This document shows positions 42,498 through 51,528 of a DNA stretch of 64,000 nucleotides, one piece after another. The position numbers were made by a program, and so were the translations under genes. Every line of letters begins with the position of its first letter. Position 1 is the stretch's first letter. Source of the DNA: a virus; IMG/VR virus record IMGVR_UViG_3300025536_000010, positions 1 through 64,000 of that record; one strand, 5' to 3'. Under the pieces are notes generated by a model, which was not told the origin of the DNA, did no database searches, and saw nothing but the letters and a program-made list of their open reading frames with translations.

Positions 42498-43124
42498 ATG
42501 GTCATGGAACGACCGCTACGGGAGTTTTTGGCGGCAGTCGACAGTCGGAAGCCATTCGCACTGAGCCGCTGGGGGGAGCACGAATGGCACTGCATCTTCG
42601 GCGAGCGAAACGGCTTCATTCCGCCAGACGGGCACGGGTATTTCCCGGCCCTCTGCCGCGACCTGACGGCCGTGCTGCATAGTCGACCAGATTACCGCCT
42701 GGGTATCCCTGCCGAAGCCTACAGCGACCGGGTGCGCAGCTATATCGACGGCTGCGCTCTGGACGATCTGGATTGGCAAGTCGACGTCCTCAAACTCACA
42801 CACGTCGATCAACTGTTAGGGCTGGTCGGGGCCGTATCGCGCGTGCCCCTGTTGGTGGTCGGCCCGCCGCGCCTGCGTAAGTCAAAAGCGCTCCTGCGCT
42901 GGCGGGCCTTCGTAGACGTGCCGCCGCGGAACTCGTACTTGTGCCGCGACGACATAGTTCGTAACGTGTTGGCTGCTTTGGAGGACTTCAAGGTGCCCGC
43001 TCTGGTATCGGTATCGGCCGGTGTCACGGCACCGCTAATCATCAACGACCTCGCCCGTCGTCCCGGAGGCTGCCGGCATCAGCTGGTCGACTTCGGCTCG
43101 CTCTGGGAGTCCTTCGGCGGCTAA
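42498..43124 (+). CDS. GT-D-fold glycosyltransferase-like protein
   Basis: The 208-residue product has ALSRWGEHEWHCIFGERNG at the place of the GT-D motif (R-x-G-x-x-E), then LGIPAEAYSDRVRSY and a Cys/Asp-containing C-terminus. GT-D enzymes build capsule or O-antigen sugars. The ATG at 42498 has GGAG upstream; 42486 or TTG 42450 are alternatives. Confidence 0.5.
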   Translation: MVMERPLREFLAAVDSRKPFALSRWGEHEWHCIFGERNGFIPPDGHGYFPALCRDLTAVLHSRPDYRLGIPAEAYSDRVRSYIDGCALDDLDWQVDVLKLTHVDQLLGLVGAVSRVPLLVVGPPRLRKSKALLRWRAFVDVPPRNSYLCRDDIVRNVLAALEDFKVPALVSVSAGVTAPLIINDLARRPGGCRHQLVDFGSLWESFGG

Positions 43125-43141
43125 GCAAGGAGGTGTGCGTA

Positions 43142-43324
43142 ATGACCGATCAAGTCCCGCTGGCGGACGTGATTAACCTACTCTGGCGACAGGGACAGAA
43201 ACGGGTCGAGAACAACCAAGCGAAGACCAAGGACGGGGCGGCCGAGCCGACGTGGCCCACGCCCGCCGACCCACCAACCGTTATCACCCGGCCGGAGCAT
43301 CGCCCAAAGGTGCAAGGCACATGA
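43142..43324 (+). CDS. Small Pro/Lys-rich protein
   Basis: The 60-residue product is helical then Pro/Thr-rich. No family known. It has AAGGAGG upstream and an ATGA overlap with the next gene. Confidence 0.5.
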   Translation: MTDQVPLADVINLLWRQGQKRVENNQAKTKDGAAEPTWPTPADPPTVITRPEHRPKVQGT

Positions 43325-43632
43325 ACGACAGGAAGTTCAAAAAGTCGCTGGCCAACCCGAACTCTTACGGGAACCGGAAGGCCGCGAAGAAGGCCGCCAA
43401 GCAGGACGCGAAACGGGAGAAGAAGGAGCTTCGCAAAACCTACCCCGGGTGGTTCAAGGTAACCGGCCAGGCCATCTGCGGGTGTTGCGAGGCCGTCCTC
43501 TACTACGAAACCCGCGCTCGGGCCGAGGCCGCGTGCAAGAAAGTCACCAACAAGCACGCGCTCATGGTAGACGACGCCGGGAACGAAGAGATGGTGGACG
43601 GCTTTTACGGTTTCACAGTGGAGCAAGTATGA
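43321..43632 (+). CDS. Basic hypothetical protein with Cys pair
   Basis: The 103-residue product is Lys/Ala-rich at first (KAAKKAAKQDAKREKKELRK) and has CGCC in the middle. It may bind nucleic acid. Its stop overlaps pyrF (ATGA). Confidence 0.55.
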   Translation: MNDRKFKKSLANPNSYGNRKAAKKAAKQDAKREKKELRKTYPGWFKVTGQAICGCCEAVLYYETRARAEAACKKVTNKHALMVDDAGNEEMVDGFYGFTVEQV

Positions 43633-44279
43633 GCAAGATTATCGTCGCCCTGGACGGCATGACCTGGAGCAAGAGCCTGCACATGGCCATGCAACTCAAG
43701 GAGTGCGTCTGGGGGTTCAAGCTGAACGACCTCCTGCTGGAGTATGGCGTCAGCGCCGTCCGGGAGTTCAAAAAAGTCGGGCCGGTCATGGCCGACCCCA
43801 AACTCCACGATATTCCCAACACGGTCGGTAACGGCGTCCGCCGGCTGCACGCGGCCGGTGCCGACCTCATCACGGTCCATGCCTCCGGCGGCCTGGACAT
43901 GCTCACCAACGCGGTTGCCCTGGCCGGCGAGGCGAAGATCCTGGCGGTCACCGTACTGACCAGCCTGAACGACCACGGCTGCGAGTACAGCTACGGCGGC
44001 AACGTCCGCAACACGGTTCGCCGGTTTATGGACCTGGCCAACCGCGCCGGCGTCGCAGGCGTAGTCTGCTCGCCGCAGGAGGAAGACCTGGCCGCCGAGG
44101 TGCCGAATCTCATCAAGGTAGTCCCCGGCATCCGCCTACCCGATCAGCGCGTCGACGACCAGGCACGCACCGGGCTGCCGAAGTGGGCCAACTACGTCGT
44201 GGTTGGTCGACCCATCACGCAGGCCGCGGACCCCATCGCCGCGGCGCACGAGATCAACAAGGCCCTGGAGGCAGCATGA
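43629..44279 (+). CDS. pyrF: Orotidine-5'-phosphate decarboxylase
   Basis: The 216-residue protein has all of the OMPDC catalytic set: D9 in VALDG, K31 in GFKLND, and the D56-x-K58-x-x-D61 tetrad in MADPKLHDIP, with the same spacing as known enzymes. The phosphate-binding end VVGRPITQAADP is present. It decarboxylates OMP to UMP, the last step. Its stop overlaps pyrC (ATGA), giving a pyrF-pyrC pair. Confidence 0.95.
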   Translation: MSKIIVALDGMTWSKSLHMAMQLKECVWGFKLNDLLLEYGVSAVREFKKVGPVMADPKLHDIPNTVGNGVRRLHAAGADLITVHASGGLDMLTNAVALAGEAKILAVTVLTSLNDHGCEYSYGGNVRNTVRRFMDLANRAGVAGVVCSPQEEDLAAEVPNLIKVVPGIRLPDQRVDDQARTGLPKWANYVVVGRPITQAADPIAAAHEINKALEAA

Positions 44280-45460
44280 AGAAGCTCGACCCAGACACCC
44301 TGCCGGAGACGTTCGAGATCCCGGCCATGTTCGATGCCCACGTTCACTTCCGCGAACGCGAGGCGCTTTACGTCCTGGTCCCGCAAACCGCCCGGGTGTG
44401 CGACCGCGCGCTGGTGATGCCCAACACCAGCACGCCCATTACCGATGGCAGGCTCGCCAAGACCTACCGCGAGTGCATCGTGCAGGTTGCCGAGGAGGCC
44501 GGCTTCCCGGACTTCAACCCGCTGATGACGCTCTACCTGGAACCGGACACGCCTTACCGAACGATCCAGGAGGCCGTCCGGCTGTGCGGTAAGCACCTGG
44601 CCGGCGTGAAAATCTACCCCAAGGGCGGCACGACCAACAGCGACAAGGGCATCCCTATCGACTGGCTGTACAAGCCTGGCGTGCAGGACCACGTCAACTC
44701 GATGCCGCCCTGGCTCCGCGATACCTTGAAAGCCATCGCGGGCGAGGGCCTGGTACTCAACGTCCACGGCGAAGACCCCGAACAGGAACTGCTCGAACGC
44801 GAAGGTAAGTTCATGTGGTCGGGGTTCGCCGAGTGGTATCTGGAGACGCACAAGGGAGCCCGCCTGGTCCTGGAGCATGTATCAACCGACTCGGGCTTGG
44901 ACCTGGTTGACCGTCTGGCCAAGAAAGGGCACCAGATCGCGGCGTCTCTAACGCTGCACCACTGCTACGACACTGTCGACAACGCTTATCGACAGTGCCA
45001 CAACTGCTGCTGGCCGCCGCCGAACTACCGCCGACATCGGGACGCGGTGCGGGCCAAGGCCCAGTGCGCCTTTACGGTCAACCCCACAGACGCGCTCGTG
45101 TTCCTGGGGAGCGATACGGCCGCGCACACGGTCGCGTCCAAAGAGCGAGCCGTTTGTGCCTGCGGCGACTATACGGCGCCGCTGCTGGCCGAGAAGTTGG
45201 CTGAGATGTTCGCCGAGCCGTCGTGGATCGACATGGGCCGGACGCTGCCGTCGCATGAGCGGCGGATGACCGTGTTCACCAGCACCAATGCCGCGGCGTT
45301 CTACAACGTCGAGGGCTCAGGACGGAAAATCCACCTGGTCAAGCGCCCGTGGACCGTACCACAACGGATGCACGGCGTCGTGCCGTGGCAAGCAGGCAAG
45401 GAAGTGCTGTATCGCGTGGAAGGAGAACCGCGATGGCTCAAGACGGGGGACTGGTTATGA
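44276..45460 (+). CDS. pyrC: Dihydroorotase (class II, PyrC type)
   Basis: The 394-residue protein has HVH (H22, H24) in DAHVHFRE, the carbamylated Lys site KIYPKGGTTNSDKG (K112), NVHGE, LEHVST, and LGSDTAAHTVASKERA with CGCA-like ACGDYTAP, all typical of E. coli-type dihydroorotase. It closes carbamoyl-aspartate to dihydroorotate, step 3. It has a C-terminal extension beyond the usual 350 residues. It overlaps the next gene by 28 bases. Confidence 0.95.
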   Translation: MKKLDPDTLPETFEIPAMFDAHVHFREREALYVLVPQTARVCDRALVMPNTSTPITDGRLAKTYRECIVQVAEEAGFPDFNPLMTLYLEPDTPYRTIQEAVRLCGKHLAGVKIYPKGGTTNSDKGIPIDWLYKPGVQDHVNSMPPWLRDTLKAIAGEGLVLNVHGEDPEQELLEREGKFMWSGFAEWYLETHKGARLVLEHVSTDSGLDLVDRLAKKGHQIAASLTLHHCYDTVDNAYRQCHNCCWPPPNYRRHRDAVRAKAQCAFTVNPTDALVFLGSDTAAHTVASKERAVCACGDYTAPLLAEKLAEMFAEPSWIDMGRTLPSHERRMTVFTSTNAAAFYNVEGSGRKIHLVKRPWTVPQRMHGVVPWQAGKEVLYRVEGEPRWLKTGDWL

Positions 45461-45804
45461 AAGCCGTCCAGGACGAACTCGACAAGGGCATGGCGCGTCT
45501 GTTGAGTGATGCCGGCATCGACCCGGAAGACCGCGACATGGTCAGTGAGGCCGCTGCGGCTTTGCGGGAGTACGAGCGGCGGGAGGCGTACTGGGGGCAG
45601 TTCGCTGGGCGGGCGCAGCCAATGCCGGACATCACCAAGCTAACGACGGACATAAAACAGCTGTGCCAGCGCCTGTCTGCGGTGCTCGGTGTCACCCTAC
45701 CGCGGAACCCGTTTTTCGACACGCAACTGGGCGAGTCCCACGTTCCAAAAAACGGCTTTGAGGAGTGCGATACCCCCGTTGTTGTGACCGTGGAAAAATC
45801 TTGA
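45433..45804 (+). CDS. Helical hypothetical protein after pyrC
   Basis: The 123-residue product is helical and acidic. The ATG at 45433 has AAGGAGAACCG upstream; ATG 45457 overlaps the pyrC stop and is the alternative. It contains an intragenic palindrome at 45745-45762. Confidence 0.55.
   Translation: MAQDGGLVMKAVQDELDKGMARLLSDAGIDPEDRDMVSEAAAALREYERREAYWGQFAGRAQPMPDITKLTTDIKQLCQRLSAVLGVTLPRNPFFDTQLGESHVPKNGFEECDTPVVVTVEKS
45745..45762. repeat. Dispersed near-palindrome, intragenic copy
   Basis: CCAAAAAACGGCTTTGAG lies within the coding region of the gene at 45433. Confidence 0.45.
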
Positions 45805-45823
45805 AAATCTTTGAACCCGGTGC

Positions 45824-45852
45824 TTGACAGGGGTCAAACCCTGGCATAACCT
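45824..45852 (+). promoter_or_regulatory. Sigma70-like promoter with operator-like repeat
   Basis: TTGACA (45824-45829), 17-bp spacer, TAACCT (45847-45852). The -35 lies in TTGAC-AGGG-GTCAA, a perfect 5-bp inverted repeat, which suggests repression at the -35. Confidence 0.7.
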
Positions 45853-46065
45853 ATCATCTGGTGCGACTGACTGGGCGACGGTTGCGCCGGACAGGCCGGC
45901 AGCGACTGGCACCGGGAAAGATAGCTCAACCTGACGGTAGCGGCCACCGTGCCGTGGGGCGACCTCAAAAATCGAACCACGAACGCGGAGGACGCCGCCG
46001 GTAGGCTGGGCCTTCTGGAACGGTGTCCGTCGCTGCCGGCCTGCTCTTTTGCGCCCGGAGCAAAC
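45853..46065 (+). other. Long mRNA leader
   Basis: About 210 bases separate the promoter from the next ATG. The stretch is GC-rich with several GC stems, but I see no gene, tRNA or known riboswitch in it. A tRNA-like D-loop string near 45936 has no matching acceptor or T-arm. Confidence 0.4.
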
Positions 46066-46992
46066 ATGGAAGACTTCCTCAAGCATCTCGCCTGGGTTGG
46101 ACCCCTGGCGGTCATGGCCCTTGTGGGCCTCCTGGCGGCTCTACGCCGCGTCATTGAGCGGAAGAAGGCCCAGAAGCCTACCTTGCCGCCCGAGAGGCTT
46201 AGGCAGCCTCCCAGAGCCATTTCCAAGCAGCCTGTCGATTACGACGCCCCGCCTTTCCCGCCGGCCGAACTGAGGACCGAGGAACGGCCCGGGGAGCGCC
46301 GCCGCCTGACCAAGGAAGAGGCTGCGATCCACGACGCCATGACAGTAGCAACCAAGGCCGCTGACGCTGGCGAGCCGGCTGAGCGCTTTATGGTTCCGAT
46401 CACCGGCCCCCAGGCCGGCAGCGTCGTCCAGCTGGGCAAGACCGAGTACATCGAGAAGCCTGTGGAGGGTGAGCGAGACGCCAGGGCAGACGTGCAGATG
46501 CCTGGCGATCTCGAACAGAAGCCCATCGACGACGGCAGCAGTTCGGCGATGCGGTACGCTCGCCGTCAGGGGCGCATCGGTGAGGACGGCAGTGTCGACC
46601 ACGGTGGCGGCGTCACGTCACACCCGCTGCGGCCTGGCGAGGTGACGGAGCGCATCGACGGCTACCAGCAGTACCTGGCCAAGCTGAACACCAAGGCCGA
46701 TGCAGCCTTCGCGGAAGAGTTGGTCATGATTAAACGGGACGCCGAGTGCCTGGCCCGCCACAAGTTCCTGACGCCCGAACGCAAAGCGCAGCTGCTTGCC
46801 CAGGAGCGGATCGAAGCGCCAGAGGAACACCGCGACCCCAGGCCCGACGACGAGGTTATCGAAGCGTTCGTGGCTCACTGTGTCCAGGCAGCCGTCGACC
46901 AGGCCAAAGGCATCTATGCTTCGCCCAACCCCGACCTCTTGAAGAAAGTCACGCCTGAGCGGATCAGGTCTGGGCAGTTTTTCTCGCACTGA
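46066..46992 (+). CDS. Membrane-anchored hypothetical protein
   Basis: The 308-residue product has one N-terminal membrane segment (about residues 9-26) and a long charged, partly disordered cytoplasmic-type domain. No family recognised. GGAG lies 6 bases upstream. Confidence 0.6.
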   Translation: MEDFLKHLAWVGPLAVMALVGLLAALRRVIERKKAQKPTLPPERLRQPPRAISKQPVDYDAPPFPPAELRTEERPGERRRLTKEEAAIHDAMTVATKAADAGEPAERFMVPITGPQAGSVVQLGKTEYIEKPVEGERDARADVQMPGDLEQKPIDDGSSSAMRYARRQGRIGEDGSVDHGGGVTSHPLRPGEVTERIDGYQQYLAKLNTKADAAFAEELVMIKRDAECLARHKFLTPERKAQLLAQERIEAPEEHRDPRPDDEVIEAFVAHCVQAAVDQAKGIYASPNPDLLKKVTPERIRSGQFFSH

Positions 46993-46998
46993 TCTCCC

Positions 46999-47041
46999 AA
47001 GCCGTCGACCCGGTATGCTGGGCGGCGGCTTACTCATTTCT
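46999..47041 (+). terminator. Probable terminator
   Basis: AAGCCG/CGGCTT stem (46999-47004 and 47026-47031) with inner CCC/GGG pairs, then the T-rich tail ACTCATTTCTTC. Confidence 0.5.
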
Positions 47042-47052
47042 TCGCAATCGGG

Positions 47053-47082
47053 TTTGCGTTTTGTCCCCCATTCGAGTATATT
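47053..47082 (+). promoter_or_regulatory. Candidate promoter with TTTTGTCCCCCA
   Basis: TTTGCG (47053-47058), an 18-bp spacer containing TTTTGTCCCCCA, and TATATT (47077-47082). The same word lies before the Tat-leader gene at 10587 and, reversed, before csrA at 57231. Confidence 0.5.
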
Positions 47083-47285
47083 TGGCCGCAGTCCAATATC
47101 TCGACACACGCGGTACGGAAGCCTCGGTCGAGCCGCATGGCAATGAGGCTGTGCGTCGGTTGGAGCCGCTAACGAAGTCCTTTTCGGACTCAGGCCCGTT
47201 CCCGACGCTCTCTACTTCCAATGCTGCGCCTACACGGTCGCCGTGCAGGCTTTGCTCGGCTTCCGCCGCATGGGAGGACAAAGCA
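47083..47285 (+). other. 200-base leader before the GT2 gene
   Basis: The frame of the next gene is open here but no ribosome site supports an earlier start. It contains AGTCC/GGACT and CACGG/CCGTG hairpins. No separate gene is seen. Confidence 0.4.
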
Positions 47286-48353
47286 ATGGCTGACGGGCAG
47301 CGTATCGCTGGTACAGCGCGCATCCCCGTTGCAGAGATGGCCAAAGACAATCTGCAACACATTTTCCCCCACCTTACGCCCGAACAGATCGAGGCGATGA
47401 AAGCCGGCAAGCCGGTCCCGCCGTCGCCGGATTGGCAAGGCAGTACGACAGCGCCAGTCTCCAGCGGTGCAGCGTGCGAGATCCCGCGTCGGCAAGAGCC
47501 AGAAGCCGCTCAGGTCGACCTGACGGGCTTGCCGGCTCCGGTTATCGCGGAGAACGAGCACCTGCCGCTGGTGACCTGCATTCTCGTTTTTGGCATCCGC
47601 GAGCGGTTGCGGATGGCGCGCAAGGCGGTCAACCAGTTCGTCCGTCAGCATTACCCGCGCAAGCAGTTGGTGATCGTCAACACCACCGACCTCGACGTCA
47701 CCAACCGGCCGCACCCGGCGATCAAGGAGCGCAAGGTCTTCACCGGGCAAAAGCTGCCGACCGGACAGATGCGCAACCAGGGCATGGACCTGGCGGACGG
47801 CGACTGGATCGTGCCTTGCTGGGACGATGACGACTACTACGATCCCTGGCGGCTCGTCTACCAGATGTGTCTCCGGCGTCCCGGGCACGCGGTCCTGCTG
47901 ACGAACCAGATCCGCGTCCACATCGACAGCACTACGGCGTTCATGCACCACCAGGCCGAGGGCATCCCGAACACGATGCTCGTCCCGAACCTGCCCGAGA
48001 CGCGCTTCGACGAGGAGGCGCAGATCGGCGAAGACCTGGCGTTCTGGATGAAGCACTACGGCGTCAAAACGGTCATCGCCAACAACGTCGAGTTCCCGCT
48101 CAATCATCTCTCGATGGCCGCCTACCACGGCCACAACATTACGCCGGTCGGCGAGTTCATGCGCGGCTATCACGGACCCGAGCACCAGGGGCACATTTAT
48201 CTGCCCCCGGAAGAGATCGACAACCTGCGCACTATCCTCAGCGACTTTGGCGTGCAACTGTCTACGACGCCTCCGGGGGAGGCGTCTGGCGACCAAGGTC
48301 CGGCAGGCTCGCCAGAGCCCGCTGAGACGAGCGAGGTCGCCATTCTCTCCTAG
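47286..48353 (+). CDS. Family 2 glycosyltransferase
   Basis: The 355-residue protein has an N-terminal helical region of about 90 residues, then PLVTCILVFGIRERLRMARKAVNQFVRQHYP and GDWIVPCWDDDDYYDPWRL with DDDD as the metal site. The C-terminal tail is disordered. ATG 47286 is chosen for GGGAGG 9 bases upstream. Confidence 0.85.
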   Translation: MADGQRIAGTARIPVAEMAKDNLQHIFPHLTPEQIEAMKAGKPVPPSPDWQGSTTAPVSSGAACEIPRRQEPEAAQVDLTGLPAPVIAENEHLPLVTCILVFGIRERLRMARKAVNQFVRQHYPRKQLVIVNTTDLDVTNRPHPAIKERKVFTGQKLPTGQMRNQGMDLADGDWIVPCWDDDDYYDPWRLVYQMCLRRPGHAVLLTNQIRVHIDSTTAFMHHQAEGIPNTMLVPNLPETRFDEEAQIGEDLAFWMKHYGVKTVIANNVEFPLNHLSMAAYHGHNITPVGEFMRGYHGPEHQGHIYLPPEEIDNLRTILSDFGVQLSTTPPGEASGDQGPAGSPEPAETSEVAILS

Positions 48354-48380
48354 TCCGTCCCAGTGGCAGAAAGGGCAGGT

Positions 48381-49178
48381 ATGAGCATCGTGGCGCAAAG
48401 CCAGGGCGTCCTGAACTTCGTCGTTACGGGTGAGATCAGGAGCGGCGCCTCCGTCGTGCAATCGAGTATCGACGGACGAGCCGACTGTGTCTGCCATGCA
48501 GACCTGTTCCACCCGGACGACGCCGTGCGGCGAGAAGCCCATGAGGGCTACTTCGGCCCCAGCAAAGACCCGGAACGGATGCCCGAGTGGTTCAAGGATG
48601 GCGAGACGGTGCCTTTCCAGTACATCAACCACGCGGTACTGGACAACCCCATGCAAGGAGAATGCGCAGTCGGTTTCAAAGTTTTGTACCCGGCTGTGCG
48701 CAGGTGGGAACTGTTTGAGTTGTTTGAAGAACGGTGCCGAGAAGGTGATTTCTGTTTGGTGCATGTCGCTCGAAACCCGGTGGCCTGTTTCGTAAGTCTC
48801 AAGCAGGCCGAGCAGTCTGGTGTGTGGGCGCGGGGCTGGAACAGCTTGCGGCAAACAAGCTGCCCCAGCGCCGTCACCGTGGATGCAGGCGAGTTGATAG
48901 CGTTCTGTCGCAACCACGCCTCTCTCTACGGCAAAATCCGTGCCGCATGTAAGGACTCCTTGGAAATCTCCTACCGGGACGTACTGCTCGACTACCAGGA
49001 CACCATGCGGAAGGTGTTTAAGTTCCTGGAACTCCCCGAGTCCGACGAGCCAGCCGTGCCCGGCTGCCGCCGGCTCAAGAACCGGGACATATTGGCAAGG
49101 ATCGCTAACCTGAACCGGCTGCGCAGCGAGGTGCCTTCGGACATCCGCGCGCTGCTGGACGACGAGGAGTTACTCTGA
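48381..49178 (+). CDS. Sulfotransferase-like protein
   Basis: The 265-residue protein has FVVTGEIRSGASVVQSSID where the 5'-phosphosulfate loop is expected, VHVARNPVACFVSLKQAEQSGVW for the 3'-phosphate part, and SYRDVLLDYQDTMRKVFKFLEL, the usual end of PAPS-dependent sulfotransferases (Stf0-like). It may sulfate a glycan. The loop has a Glu-Ile-Arg variant, so activity is not certain. Confidence 0.75.
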   Translation: MSIVAQSQGVLNFVVTGEIRSGASVVQSSIDGRADCVCHADLFHPDDAVRREAHEGYFGPSKDPERMPEWFKDGETVPFQYINHAVLDNPMQGECAVGFKVLYPAVRRWELFELFEERCREGDFCLVHVARNPVACFVSLKQAEQSGVWARGWNSLRQTSCPSAVTVDAGELIAFCRNHASLYGKIRAACKDSLEISYRDVLLDYQDTMRKVFKFLELPESDEPAVPGCRRLKNRDILARIANLNRLRSEVPSDIRALLDDEELL

Positions 49179-49705
49179 TGCGCCGCAACCGCGCGCTGTG
49201 GTGGTCTATCGTTTCCCTGGTCGCCGGCATCGCCACCAGCATTGCGCTAGTGGCGGTGGTGACGCACCCGGAACCCAGACCACCGGCCGCGGCGCAGCGC
49301 AGCGAACTGCCGCACGTCGAACAGGGCACAGAACCGGCCGCAGCCGGTCCCCGGCGTATGCCGGTGGCCGGGGCGCCGGGATACTGGGTCGTGGTCAACA
49401 CGGACGGTTCGAGCTATCTGGAAGGACCGGACGGTCAGCGCACAGCGCTGGCCGCTGCCGGCCCTTCGGTCCCGGAGCAGCGCGTCGCCGACGCCATCGC
49501 TAAACGACTTGCCAAGACCCCCGAGAAACGTAAGGGCCTGGGCCAGTTGGTGGTGTGCGATAGTGGCGTGGTGGATGTGCCGAAAGACGCCATCATCACG
49601 TTCGTCGGTGTCGACAAAGTCGTCACCCTCGATCCGAACGATGGTTCTTCGACGGCCCACTACGTCGATGGTCGCGTGCAGCGCCGGGAGCGTGTGGAGC
49701 GTTAG
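49178..49705 (+). CDS. Membrane-anchored hypothetical protein
   Basis: The 175-residue product has an N-terminal membrane segment (residues 8-28), a Pro/Ala-rich linker and a beta-rich end. Function unknown. Its start shares a base with the previous stop. Confidence 0.55.
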   Translation: MRRNRALWWSIVSLVAGIATSIALVAVVTHPEPRPPAAAQRSELPHVEQGTEPAAAGPRRMPVAGAPGYWVVVNTDGSSYLEGPDGQRTALAAAGPSVPEQRVADAIAKRLAKTPEKRKGLGQLVVCDSGVVDVPKDAIITFVGVDKVVTLDPNDGSSTAHYVDGRVQRRERVER

Positions 49706-49762
49706 GTCACGGTGGCCTAATGCTGCGCGATGCAAGGAATATCCCTGGAAGGAGTGCTCTCC

Positions 49763-50317
49763 ATGTCCCTTAGCACGGTTGCTGCGATCATCGTCCAGAC
49801 CCCGAAGGTGTTCAGCTGGCTGGGTCACATGCCCGTCATGACCTGGTCCCTCAACCAACTGCTCGAAGTCCGCGGCGTCGACCGGATCGTCTGCGTCGCG
49901 GTCCCCGATCTTGCTGCCCGCGCCGGGCGGATACTGGTCAAGGACGAGATCGAGGTGACCACCATCCCCGACAACGTGAAAGACCAGACCACGCTGCACA
50001 AATGGTTGTGCGCTGCCAACGGTCCCGCGGCCACGGCTGACGTCCTGGTTGCCATCAAGCCGACCGCGCCGTTTTTGCCCTCCGCCAAGATCGAGGCGTG
50101 CCTGCACAAGGTCAAGCGCTGCAAGAACTGCGATCATTGCACGCTGCACCGCTACGCCACTGTTGACAGCCTCCAAGTCTTTAAGGTACAGGCAGTGATC
50201 GAATCCGTGGCGCTCCAGCGGGCCGCGGTGCCGGTGAGTCTGATCGAGTCGCTCGACGTCACCGACCCCGAAGGGCTCCGCGTGGCCACCGCCCTGGTCG
50301 TTAGCGGCACGGCTTGA
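49763..50317 (+). CDS. Nucleotidyltransferase-like protein (CMP-sugar synthetase type)
   Basis: The 184-residue product has VAAIIVQTPKVFSWLGHMPVMTWSLNQLLE, VLVAIKPTAPFLPSAKIEACL and IESLDVTDPEGLRVA, the order of CMP-KDO/CMP-NeuNAc synthetases, but the N-terminal Arg-x-x-SKR-type loop is degraded (QTPKVF). It may be a non-canonical activating enzyme or a regulator. ATG 49763 has GGAAGGAG upstream. A TTAGGTC/GGCCTAA hairpin lies at 49704-49722. Confidence 0.55.
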   Translation: MSLSTVAAIIVQTPKVFSWLGHMPVMTWSLNQLLEVRGVDRIVCVAVPDLAARAGRILVKDEIEVTTIPDNVKDQTTLHKWLCAANGPAATADVLVAIKPTAPFLPSAKIEACLHKVKRCKNCDHCTLHRYATVDSLQVFKVQAVIESVALQRAAVPVSLIESLDVTDPEGLRVATALVVSGTA

Positions 50318-50356
50318 CCGTTTCCCCGGAAGCCAGCATTCAGGAAGGATAGCTCA

Positions 50357-51277
50357 ATGGCCGAACTACCGCTCGTCTCTTGCCTGTGCGCCAGCAGCCC
50401 CAAACGGTGGGCGCAGTTGCAGCGGGCCATCCTGGACTTCACCAGGCAGACCTACCCGAACAAGGAACTCATCATCGGCGTTGACCTGCGCACAGACTTC
50501 GCCGGCATGATCGAATTGTTCGTGGAAGACGCGCTGGCCAGCGTGCCGCCGACGCGCGTGCATGATGGCGAGCGGATCATCCGCGACCTGCCCTACCGGA
50601 TCAAAGTGTTCGGCCGCCCCAACAGTAACTCGCCGATGGACTGCCTGATCCAGGCGCTCTGTCACGCCCGCGGCGACATCGTTGCCCTTTGGGACGACGA
50701 TAACCTCAACCTGCCGAGCCGCTTGACGGATCAGGTGGTTCGGCAGCAACGGCACCAGGATACACTCACGGCGCTCTCGGAATGCCTGTACTACTTCCAC
50801 GAGAGCAAAGAGTTGTTCGTGGTGAACCACGAAAACCCGGAGGCCGAGGTCAGCGAGCGCATCGCTATCTCGTCGCTCATGAGCCCGCGCGACGCGCTGC
50901 CAGCGTTGGAGCCGCACTATCGAACCAACCCAGCGTTGCACTTGGTCAACGGCCTCCAGGCGCGCAACCGCAAACTGCTGGGCATCACCGGCAAGCCGTT
51001 TCACCACCTAGTCGGCGTGTCGGGCGACAACCTGCGCGGCTACAGCGACCATCGTAAAATCGCGCAGGGTCACTCGCGTTCGGCGGACTGGATCAATGAG
51101 CGCGCGGATGCGCTTGTTGAAGCGCTGAACCAGTATTACTGGGACGCGGACAAAGTGAACGTCGTGGGCGCGGATGCCCTGGCGTTTGAGTACACCCCCA
51201 AGCTACGACATTCCAAAGACCTCTACGAAATCGCTATCAAGGACGCCGAAGCCGAAGAGGTCGTCAGAGAGGATTGA
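50357..51277 (+). CDS. Family 2 glycosyltransferase
   Basis: The 306-residue protein opens LPLVSCLCASSPKRWAQLQRAILDFTRQTYPNKELIIG and has GDIVALWDDDNLNLPSRL with WDDDN as metal site. The tail is helical. GGAAGGA lies upstream. Confidence 0.85.
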   Translation: MAELPLVSCLCASSPKRWAQLQRAILDFTRQTYPNKELIIGVDLRTDFAGMIELFVEDALASVPPTRVHDGERIIRDLPYRIKVFGRPNSNSPMDCLIQALCHARGDIVALWDDDNLNLPSRLTDQVVRQQRHQDTLTALSECLYYFHESKELFVVNHENPEAEVSERIAISSLMSPRDALPALEPHYRTNPALHLVNGLQARNRKLLGITGKPFHHLVGVSGDNLRGYSDHRKIAQGHSRSADWINERADALVEALNQYYWDADKVNVVGADALAFEYTPKLRHSKDLYEIAIKDAEAEEVVRED

Positions 51278-51293
51278 CCATGCCAATGATCGC

Positions 51294-51309
51294 TGTCCAA
51301 GGAGGGACA
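51294..51309 (+). promoter_or_regulatory. Shine-Dalgarno hexaloop hairpin of the LuxR-type gene
   Basis: TGTCC/GGACA (51294-51298 and 51305-51309) close the hexaloop AAGGAG, 4 bases before ATG 51313. The C-G closed A-A-GGA-G loop is the geometry of CsrA sites. Confidence 0.65.
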
Positions 51310-51312
51310 CGA

Positions 51313-51525
51313 ATGAGCGCTCCCACCAATCTGAGCGAGCGCGAGCGGGACGTCCTGCACGGTATCGTGGAGGACAAAACCTACCGAGAGATCGCGGCCG
51401 GCATGGGCGTCTCTACCGAGACGGTGAAAACCTATGCCAACCGCCTCCGGCGCAAGCTCGGCATCAACAGCAAGACGGGGCTGGCTTTGTGGGCCGCCTC
51501 ACACCTAGACGCCTATGGGTTTTGA
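51313..51525 (+). CDS. LuxR-type HTH DNA-binding protein
   Basis: The 70-residue product is almost only a GerE/LuxR HTH: LSERERDVLHGIVEDKTYREIAAGMGVSTETVKTYANRLRRKLGINSKTGLALWA. With no receiver domain it should act as a constitutive DNA-binding regulator. It is likely under CsrA-type translational control. It is a candidate binder of the palindromic element. Confidence 0.9.
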   Translation: MSAPTNLSERERDVLHGIVEDKTYREIAAGMGVSTETVKTYANRLRRKLGINSKTGLALWAASHLDAYGF

Positions 51526-51528
51526 ACC

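Noticed and set aside
45930-45985. tRNA-like strings (GATAGCTCAAC and a reverse T-loop)
   Set aside because: No acceptor stem, anticodon arm or T-arm in the right order on either strand.
47190-48917. A 575-codon open frame on the minus strand opposite the GT2 and sulfotransferase genes
   Set aside because: High-GC shadow: the + strand has clear family motifs, and the minus product has no recognised domain or ribosome site.
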